Assembly (NCBI GenBank): GCA_020047885.1
Contig: JAIFNF010000325.1
Coordinates: forward strand, 1-13,175
DNA length: 13,175 bases
Source of the DNA: Gammaproteobacteria bacterium
GTDB lineage: Bacteria > Pseudomonadota > Gammaproteobacteria > Competibacterales > Competibacteraceae
Direction of reading: 5' to 3'
Shown here: in pieces, positions 9,045 through 13,175 of the stretch
How positions within the stretch are numbered: position 1 is the stretch's first letter
Layout of the letters: every line of letters begins with the position of its first letter
Notes under the pieces: generated by a model
What the model was told of the DNA's origin: nothing
Seen by the model: the letters and a program-made list of their open reading frames with translations, nothing else
Database searches by the model: none
Program-made: the position numbers and the translations under genes

Positions 9045-9422
9045 ATGAAAATTGCTGTGACCAGCCAGAACCGCCGCACGATCACCGAACATGCCGGCAA
9101 GTGTCGCAAGTTCTGGATTTATGATATTGACCAAGGCCAAATCGCCGGCAGAAACCTGCTGGAATTGCCTATGGAACAATCCTTTCACGAAAGCTCGCCG
9201 CGTGATCGGCATCCACTGGACGATGTCCAGGTACTGATTGCCGCCAGTATGGGACCGGGGTTGCATCAACGGCTGTCCGCCAAGGGCATCATGGCGCTGA
9301 TGACTCAGGAAACCGATCCTGACGTGGCGGTAGCCGCCTATTTGCAAGGGACGCTGACTGGCGGCGCGGGTTCCTGCGATCACGGCGCTGAGCATCACCA
9401 TCACCCGCATCACCACTCGTGA
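9045..9422 (+). CDS. NifX/NifB-type dinitrogenase iron-molybdenum cofactor domain protein (COG1433), His-rich tail
   Basis: The 125-residue protein starts MKIAVTSQNRRTITEHAGKC, the typical opening of the RNase-H-like fold that carries FeMo-cofactor precursors in NifX and NafY and the Mo-Cu cluster in orange protein. DDVQVLIAASMGPGLHQRL (residues 65-83 area) and DPDVAVAAYLQGTL complete the domain. No nitrogenase genes are in view, so nitrogen fixation is not implied. Members outside nif operons bind metal-sulfur clusters of mostly unknown use. The C terminus is GGAGSCDHGAEHHHHPHHHS with nine His and one Cys, a likely metal-binding tail. AAGGAG (9031-9036) supports the ATG. Tandem dyads lie just upstream. 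It is the first gene of a tight + strand cluster reaching at least 12383, and the next gene begins 31 bases later. Confidence 0.88.
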   Translation: MKIAVTSQNRRTITEHAGKCRKFWIYDIDQGQIAGRNLLELPMEQSFHESSPRDRHPLDDVQVLIAASMGPGLHQRLSAKGIMALMTQETDPDVAVAAYLQGTLTGGAGSCDHGAEHHHHPHHHS

Positions 9423-9453
9423 ACCGTTGATTGATCTGACGGAGGTTATCGCC

Positions 9454-10386
9454 ATGTCCACTTCACCACTGCTCGATATCGGCGTCCTGCAACGGTTGAA
9501 AATCCGCTGCATTTCTGAAACCGGCTGGTTTGATACCGCCACCGTCTTTGATGACATCAAGACGGCGGGCGGTGCGGAAACCGACCAATACACGATTCCC
9601 TGGCCCCCGTTCGGGGCGTTGCACCCTGACAATGCGGCGGGATTCTCGGCATTGCTGGAGGCCGAGACGACCGATGGCGCGATGCGTCGAATACTGTTCG
9701 ACACCGGCTGGAATCCGGCCTGGATGGATCGGCGCTTTGCCGAAGAAGGGATTGACCTATTGTTGCAACAAGGCCAGATCGAGGCGCTGGTCATCAGCCA
9801 TGAGCATTTCGATCACTTCTGGGGGATTGGCTCGACCCTCAAGCATTGCCCCGACCTCACCCTCTATGTTCCCGAAGGCTTCCATCCCGCCGGATTCGAG
9901 CTGATCCGGCAGCAAGGGCATACCGGCCGGGTGGTCACGACGCCGGGCGATCAACCGCTGGTGCTGTTTCCGGGTCTGGCGCTGGTCAATTTCCCCATGC
10001 ACACCCTGTTGAAAGTCGATGGCGAAAACGTGCTGTACGCCCACCTTAAAGATCGGGGCATGGCGATGGTCACCGGCTGTGGGCATGGCGGGGTGCTGAA
10101 TCTGCTGAACTATGCCCGCCAGACCTTCACCGGCGGCGAGCACATTCACGCGATCTACGGCGGGCTGCATATTTCCCCGCTGGAAGACTGGGACGCTGCA
10201 CGGGATCAGGTGGTCAAGACCCTGAGCCAGTACGGGATTGACAAGGTCGCCTGTAATCACTGCACCGGACGGGTGGCGGTCGAAAAGATGTTGGAGATCG
10301 GCATCCCGGTGATGCGCGGGACGGCTCGAAATGGTTCGCAGACCCCGCTGTTCATAGGCAACGGCGATGTGCTAGCGCTGGGGTGA
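9454..10386 (+). CDS. Metallo-beta-lactamase-fold hydrolase, COG1237 type (first copy)
   Basis: The 310-residue protein has the MBL metal motif SHEHFDH (His116, His118, Asp120, His121). Further ligand candidates are His211 in TGCGHGG, His239 in YGGLHIS and His269 in NHCTG. The CGH, GGLH and HCTG motifs place it with COG1237 proteins related to the archaeal dihydropterin/RFA-P synthase-type MBL enzymes involved in methanopterin synthesis. Bacterial members have no settled function. The N-terminal part (residues 20-90) has the usual FDTGWNP strand but a longer insertion (DQYTIPWPPFGALHPDN). ATG at 9454 has GGAGG (9441-9445) at 8 bases, and an upstream in-frame TTG at 9427 has no such signal. 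It shares its family with the gene at 11628-12383. The methyltransferase GTG follows 3 bases after the stop. Confidence 0.85.
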   Translation: MSTSPLLDIGVLQRLKIRCISETGWFDTATVFDDIKTAGGAETDQYTIPWPPFGALHPDNAAGFSALLEAETTDGAMRRILFDTGWNPAWMDRRFAEEGIDLLLQQGQIEALVISHEHFDHFWGIGSTLKHCPDLTLYVPEGFHPAGFELIRQQGHTGRVVTTPGDQPLVLFPGLALVNFPMHTLLKVDGENVLYAHLKDRGMAMVTGCGHGGVLNLLNYARQTFTGGEHIHAIYGGLHISPLEDWDAARDQVVKTLSQYGIDKVACNHCTGRVAVEKMLEIGIPVMRGTARNGSQTPLFIGNGDVLALG

Positions 10387-10389
10387 CTG

Positions 10390-11001
10390 GTGAGTTTCGA
10401 CGACAAGGCTCTCACCTGGGACGCTGATCCGGTCAAGCAGGAACGGGCGCTGGCTATCGCTGCCGCGCTTCGTCAGCGGATTCCCCTGTCCACCACCTGG
10501 CAGGCGCTCGAATACGGCTGTGGAACCGGCTTGTTGAGTTTCGCCCTGCACGCGGATCTCGGCAAGGTGACGCTGGCCGACTGTTCGCCCGGCATGTTGA
10601 CGGTTCTGGAAGCAAAGATTAGCGCTGCCGGGTTGACCCATCTGCATCCGCTCGCCCTCGATCTGACTACCGACCCGCTGCCCGCTGAACGCTATGAGCT
10701 GATTTATACCCTGATGACCTTGCACCATGTCCCGGATACCATCCGGTTGCTGCGGGATTTTTATACCTTGTTGCAGCCGGGTGGCTGGCTGGGCATCGCG
10801 GATCTGGATCAGGAAGACGGCTCGTTTCACGGCGCTGGATTTACCGGACACTGCGGTTTTGACCGGGAAGCGTTGCGGGCGCAATTATCCAGCGTGGGAT
10901 TCAACCGCGTGGATTTTTCCACCGGCTATCAGATGAAGAAAACGACGGATCAGGGTTTGCGGGAATATCCGCTGTTTCTAGCAGCCGCGACCCGACCGTA
11001 A
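10390..11001 (+). CDS. Class I SAM-dependent methyltransferase
   Basis: The 203-residue protein is a small class I methyltransferase. Motif I is LEYGCGTGLLSFAL (40-53). The acidic residue after strand 2 is Asp64 in LADCSPGML. Asp91 lies in LALDLTT, motif II-like YTLMTLHHVPD spans 106-116, and motif III is LLQPGGWLGIADL. The N terminus DDKALTWDADPVKQERA matches the family of small cluster-associated methyltransferases. The start is GTG at 10390, with GGGGT a few bases upstream overlapping the end of the MBL gene, so coupling is likely. The acceptor is not evident. In this setting a small metabolite, metalloid or cofactor substrate is as likely as a macromolecule. 58 bases separate it from the rhodanese gene. 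Confidence 0.87.
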   Translation: MSFDDKALTWDADPVKQERALAIAAALRQRIPLSTTWQALEYGCGTGLLSFALHADLGKVTLADCSPGMLTVLEAKISAAGLTHLHPLALDLTTDPLPAERYELIYTLMTLHHVPDTIRLLRDFYTLLQPGGWLGIADLDQEDGSFHGAGFTGHCGFDREALRAQLSSVGFNRVDFSTGYQMKKTTDQGLREYPLFLAAATRP

Positions 11002-11059
11002 CAGTGTTATTGGCTGGCCTGACCATGGTCATTTGCTTTTGTTGCAACAGGAGAAGGTT

Positions 11060-11617
11060 ATGAAACGCTGGTTCATCGCGGCTACCCTCGGTTTTATCGC
11101 GCTGACGGCTCACGCGGTCGACATCGGCATCTCGGCAGAGGAGACCTACGCCAAGGTTCAACAGACCAACGCCAAGGTGCTGTTTGTCGATGTCCGTGAT
11201 CCGGTTGAAATCATGTTCATCGGCTTTACCGACGCAGTCCATGTCAACATCCCGTACTTGATGGTTGACCGCACCGCCTGGGACGAAAAACGCGGTGTCT
11301 ACCGGCTCTTCCAGAATCCGGAGTTTGTTGCTCAAATCAAGGCAGCACTGAAAAAACGCGGGTTAGGCACTGATGCGGAAATCATCACCATGTGCCGCTC
11401 GGGTAGCGAGCGCGGCGAACCCAGCGCGGCTTTCCTGCGCGAGAAGGGCTTCCCGAATGCCCGCTATGTGATCCACGGTTTCCAGGGTGCGGCGATCAAG
11501 GATGGTTCCCAAACCGGTTTCCGCCTGCTGAACGGCTGGCAGAACAGCAGCCTGCCCTGGAGCATGAAGATGAATCCGCAAAAAATGTATCGCGTCGATC
11601 TTCAATCAGGCCCATGA
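11060..11617 (+). CDS. Periplasmic rhodanese-domain sulfurtransferase
   Basis: The 185-residue protein has a Sec signal peptide (MKRWFIAATLGFIALTAHA, cleavage after residue 19) and a single rhodanese domain: VLFVDVRDPVEIMFIG (40-55), HVNIPY, and the active loop MCRSGSERGEPSAAFL with nucleophile Cys112. RYVIHGFQGAAIKDG follows. Rhodaneses move sulfane sulfur, and the export signal puts this one in the periplasm, so it cannot directly meet the cytoplasmic cluster proteins. A tail GWQNSSLPWSMKMNPQKMY is typical of exported rhodanese-like proteins near metal or respiratory genes. ATG at 11060 has AGGAG (11049-11053) at 6 bases. An upstream in-frame TTG at 11033 would destroy the signal peptide and was rejected. 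The second MBL gene starts 10 bases later. Confidence 0.88.
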   Translation: MKRWFIAATLGFIALTAHAVDIGISAEETYAKVQQTNAKVLFVDVRDPVEIMFIGFTDAVHVNIPYLMVDRTAWDEKRGVYRLFQNPEFVAQIKAALKKRGLGTDAEIITMCRSGSERGEPSAAFLREKGFPNARYVIHGFQGAAIKDGSQTGFRLLNGWQNSSLPWSMKMNPQKMYRVDLQSGP

Positions 11618-11627
11618 GGGCGTCGCC

Positions 11628-12383
11628 ATGGATTCCAAGTCGATAAACACGCCCGCTCCCGCCAACCCCCTGGGCATGACGATTGTTTTCGACAATGTCC
11701 CCGGTCTGCCGGGACTGCCAACGCTGTGGGGATTTGCCGCGGTCATTCAGACGCCCGGCAGTACGCTGCTGTTTGATACCGGCAGCAACGGCCGGGTACT
11801 GCTGAAAAACCTGGCCGCGCTGAACCGGTCGCCGGAGTCCATTGACCTGTTGTTTCTCTCTCACCCGCACTGGGATCATATCGGCGGGCTGGATTCCTTT
11901 CTGGAAGTGAATCCCCAGGTCACGGTGGTGGTTCACGAAGGGTTTTCCAAGCATCTGATCCGGGATTTACGCACGCTCTGCCGTGAGGTGCGTATCGTTA
12001 ACGCCGCGCCACAACCACTGGCGCCGGGGCTTTTTTCCACGGGTATGCTCGACAGCGAGCCGCCGGAACACGGGCTGATTCTGGACATCGACGGTGTCAC
12101 TGCCGCGATCAGCGGTTGCGCCCATCCGGGCATGGAGCGAATCGTCGAACGGGCGGCGACTGTCCTGGGTAGACCAGTCCACTGGGCCATCGGCGGGTTT
12201 CACCTGATGTATGCCGATGCTGCCGCCATCGCCCGGTCAATCGCCGCCCTGCAAAACCTCAGCGTCCAGTCGGTAGTTCCTACGCACTGCACCGGGGATC
12301 AAGCCAAAGACGCCTTCCGCCACGCCTACGGGGAACGCTGCCTGGATGGCGGCGTCGGTCGCCACATCGATTTTGGCCGATAG
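11628..12383 (+). CDS. Metallo-beta-lactamase-fold hydrolase, COG1237 type (second copy)
   Basis: The 251-residue protein has LSHPHWDH (His79, His81, Asp83, His84), SGCAHPG (His166), IGGFHLM (His192) and PTHCTG (His220). It has the same motif set as the protein at 9454-10386 but lacks that protein's long N-terminal insertion. It opens with a COG1237-like strand MTIVFDNVPG and has LLFDTGSNG at 47-55. The reaction is unknown. Family kinship to RFA-P synthase-like enzymes suggests a pterin, phosphoribosyl or phosphate-ester substrate, which is inference. GAGGG (11616-11620) overlaps the rhodanese stop and sits 7 bases from the ATG. It ends the tightly spaced part of the cluster, with a 91-bp gap before the DUF134 gene. 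Confidence 0.86.
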   Translation: MDSKSINTPAPANPLGMTIVFDNVPGLPGLPTLWGFAAVIQTPGSTLLFDTGSNGRVLLKNLAALNRSPESIDLLFLSHPHWDHIGGLDSFLEVNPQVTVVVHEGFSKHLIRDLRTLCREVRIVNAAPQPLAPGLFSTGMLDSEPPEHGLILDIDGVTAAISGCAHPGMERIVERAATVLGRPVHWAIGGFHLMYADAAAIARSIAALQNLSVQSVVPTHCTGDQAKDAFRHAYGERCLDGGVGRHIDFGR

Positions 12384-12418
12384 TCCATCATCTCGATCAT
12401 TGATCACACAGCTTAATT

Positions 12419-12458
12419 TATGAACATAGGTGCGTTAATCTACGCCCATAAGTTCATA
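12419..12458. promoter_or_regulatory. 40-bp dyad before the DUF134 gene, candidate operator
   Basis: The outer arms TATGAAC (12419-12425) and GTTCATA (12452-12458) and the inner arms GCGT (12432-12435) and ACGC (12442-12445) share the same centre. Of 17 symmetric positions, 14 are complementary, around a TAATCT core. It ends 16 bases before the ATG and lies where a promoter would be, so it is a good candidate operator or leader hairpin, perhaps for autoregulation by the DUF134 protein. Confidence 0.55.
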
Positions 12459-12861
12459 TTTTAAGGTGAGTTCAATGCGAGGTTCCAAACGCCGCGCTCG
12501 GTGCATTAGCTTCAATCCGAGCCATACCTGTTTCAAACCCGGTGGCGTGCGGGGTCGGGGTCTGGAAACCCTAGAACTCCGCGCCGACGAGTTTGAAGCT
12601 TTGCGCCTGATGGATTACGAGGGCTGTACCAGGAGGAATGCGCCCAGCGGATGGGTTTCACGCCCGACTTTTTCCCGCATGGTCGTGGAGGCGCGGCGCA
12701 AGGTGGCGGATGTCCTGTTGCATGGTAAGCGCCTGCTGATTGCGACCGAGGCATCGGTGGCGGTCATGGATGAGGTGAATGGGGCGGAATCACCCGCAGT
12801 GAGTACCTTGAAATCAAGTAAGTCATCGGCCAGCGCCGAATCCGAGGCGTCGCCCCAGACC

Positions 12862-13036
12862 GCGCTGATTCAGCAGGAATGTCGGGCTGACGGCGTCCCG
12901 GTGGTGGGACTGATCCCCTTTGAACCGGCGGTGAGCCGGGCACTGGTGGCGCACCAGACCGTCGTGGATTTCGATTGTGGCGCGGCGACCGATGCGGTCG
13001 TCGCGACTTGGGCGCAGATCCAGCGGACGGTTCATC
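12862..13036 (+). pseudogene. C-terminal remnant of a MinD-superfamily (COG1149-type) ATPase, in frame with DUF134
   Basis: In the same frame as the DUF134 start, residues 130-187 read LIQQECRADGVPVVGLIPFE, then PAVSRALVAHQTVVDF and GAATDAVVATWAQIQRTV. GIPVLGxIPFDPxVxxA followed by VVEF and a final W is the usual C-terminal pattern of MinD-like ATPases with inserted ferredoxin domains. The P-loop, switch and ferredoxin parts are missing. Such ATPases normally sit beside COG1433, COG1342 and COG1237 genes, so this is most simply the tail of a deleted neighbour. The assignment is by motif only. Confidence 0.5.
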
Positions 13037-13071
13037 TATTCCATCGCCGTCATCAGATTTTCCGCGAGAGA

Positions 13072-13175
13072 CCCCGGCCTTCAGGCTGGGGAGGGATAGC
13101 GGGCCGAACGCAGTTCGGCTTCTTTTGCGTTAAGGTGTTGCGAATAGCCATAGCCATCCGCACGTTGAATGACTT
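13072..13175 (-). mobile_element. Possible end of an IS200/IS605-type element (TnpB tail and terminal hairpin)
   Basis: CCCCGGCC and GGCTGGGG (13072-13091) form an 8-bp stem with a UUCA loop and one G-U pair. GCCGAAC and GTTCGGC (13103-13119) form a perfect 7-bp stem with a 3-base loop. On the - strand an open frame enters from the right edge and ends at a TGA (13083-13081) in the first hairpin loop, with codons reading NAKEAELRSARYPSPA at the end. A transposase frame that ends in a GGGG/CCCC hairpin is the layout of TnpB right ends and omega-RNAs. No transposase domain is visible, so this is tentative. As an alternative, GCCGAAC...GTTCGGC followed by TTCTTTT (13120-13126) could be a + strand intrinsic terminator. 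Confidence 0.3.

Larger units (their letters stand above)
12475..13175 (+). pseudogene. DUF134 (COG1342) DNA-binding protein with a scrambled helix-turn-helix; frame runs off the window
   Basis: ATG at 12475 with AAGG (12463-12466) opens a frame with no stop to the window end (233 codons). Residues 1-50 are plain DUF134: MRGSKRRARCISFNPSHTCF, then TLELRADEFEALRLMDYEG. Residues 62-90 are again DUF134 (SRPTFSRMVVEARRKVADVLLHGKRLLI). Between them, residues 51-61 (CTRRNAPSGWV) are foreign to the family. Read one base out of frame, the same DNA gives YQEECAQRMGF, the expected helix-turn-helix. Losses of one base near 12624 and two bases near 12661 would explain this while keeping the frame. Beyond residue 105 comes a Ser/Ala linker and then a segment resembling the C terminus of MinD-type ATPases. 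DUF134 proteins are presumed regulators of neighbouring COG1433 and COG1149 genes. This one is damaged, or contains sequencing errors. Confidence 0.7.

Noticed and set aside
9380..9419. His-rich C terminus considered as a cloning-tag artefact
   Set aside because: The run is interrupted (HHHHPHHH), preceded by a natural GGAGSCDHGAE tail, and followed by a normal stop and the next gene's ribosome binding site.
9045..9422. NifX-like protein taken as evidence of nitrogen fixation
   Set aside because: No nifH, nifD, nifK, nifE, nifN or nifB is in view, and many COG1433 proteins occur in non-fixing organisms.
13103..13126. Strong hairpin with TTCTTTT taken as a definite terminator of the DUF134 frame
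   Set aside because: The frame is still open through it, and the same bases read well as - strand codons, so its role stays undecided. It is mentioned under the possible mobile element.

Overview
The window looks like a chromosomal segment of a gram-negative proteobacterium, most likely a gammaproteobacterium. The evidence is the compact GC-rich genes, a cysteine-free (Mg-type) HemB, proteobacterial FolD, AroE and DUF2147 proteins, and frequent short intergenic fold-back repeats. The malyl-CoA lyase, an expanded-type Uma2 gene and a HicAB pair would fit a Competibacter-like lineage, but that assignment is a guess and was not tested.

Left part (1-3484, + strand): the 3' end of a malyl-CoA lyase gene (mcl) is followed by a fold-back repeat. 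Next comes a visibly AT-rich island holding a HicA/HicB toxin-antitoxin pair and a PD-(D/E)XK-like conserved hypothetical protein. The last island gene overlaps the start of a GC-rich iron-type alcohol dehydrogenase by ATGA. A secreted DUF2147 protein closes this block. About 200 bp of hairpins and inverted repeats (3485-3685) separate it from the convergent block.

Middle part (3686-8026, - strand): read from the right, the genes are hemB (heme synthesis), an overlapping membrane-anchored protein of unknown function, a Uma2-family nuclease-like gene, aroE (shikimate pathway) and folD (one-carbon metabolism). The first three overlap. A palindromic intergenic region (8027-8107) separates hemB from a divergent sterol desaturase/fatty acid hydroxylase family gene.

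Right part (8108-13175, + strand): after the membrane hydroxylase comes a tight cluster. It holds a NifX/NifB-type iron-molybdenum-cofactor-binding-like protein with a His-rich tail, a COG1237-type metallo-beta-lactamase-fold protein, a SAM methyltransferase, a periplasmic rhodanese, a second COG1237-type protein, a DUF134 (COG1342) DNA-binding protein, and an apparent C-terminal remnant of a MinD/COG1149-type ATPase. COG1433, COG1237, COG1342 and COG1149 genes are known to co-occur, for example around the orange protein genes of sulfate reducers. This version adds a methyltransferase and a rhodanese, and is the best candidate for a little-described system. Two candidate operators were found, one a pair of tandem dyads before the nifX-like gene and the other a 40-bp dyad before the DUF134 gene.

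The right edge appears rearranged. The DUF134 helix-turn-helix is garbled by what look like two compensating indels, the frame runs without a stop into the MinD-like remnant, and then into two hairpins that could be the end of an IS200/IS605-type element.
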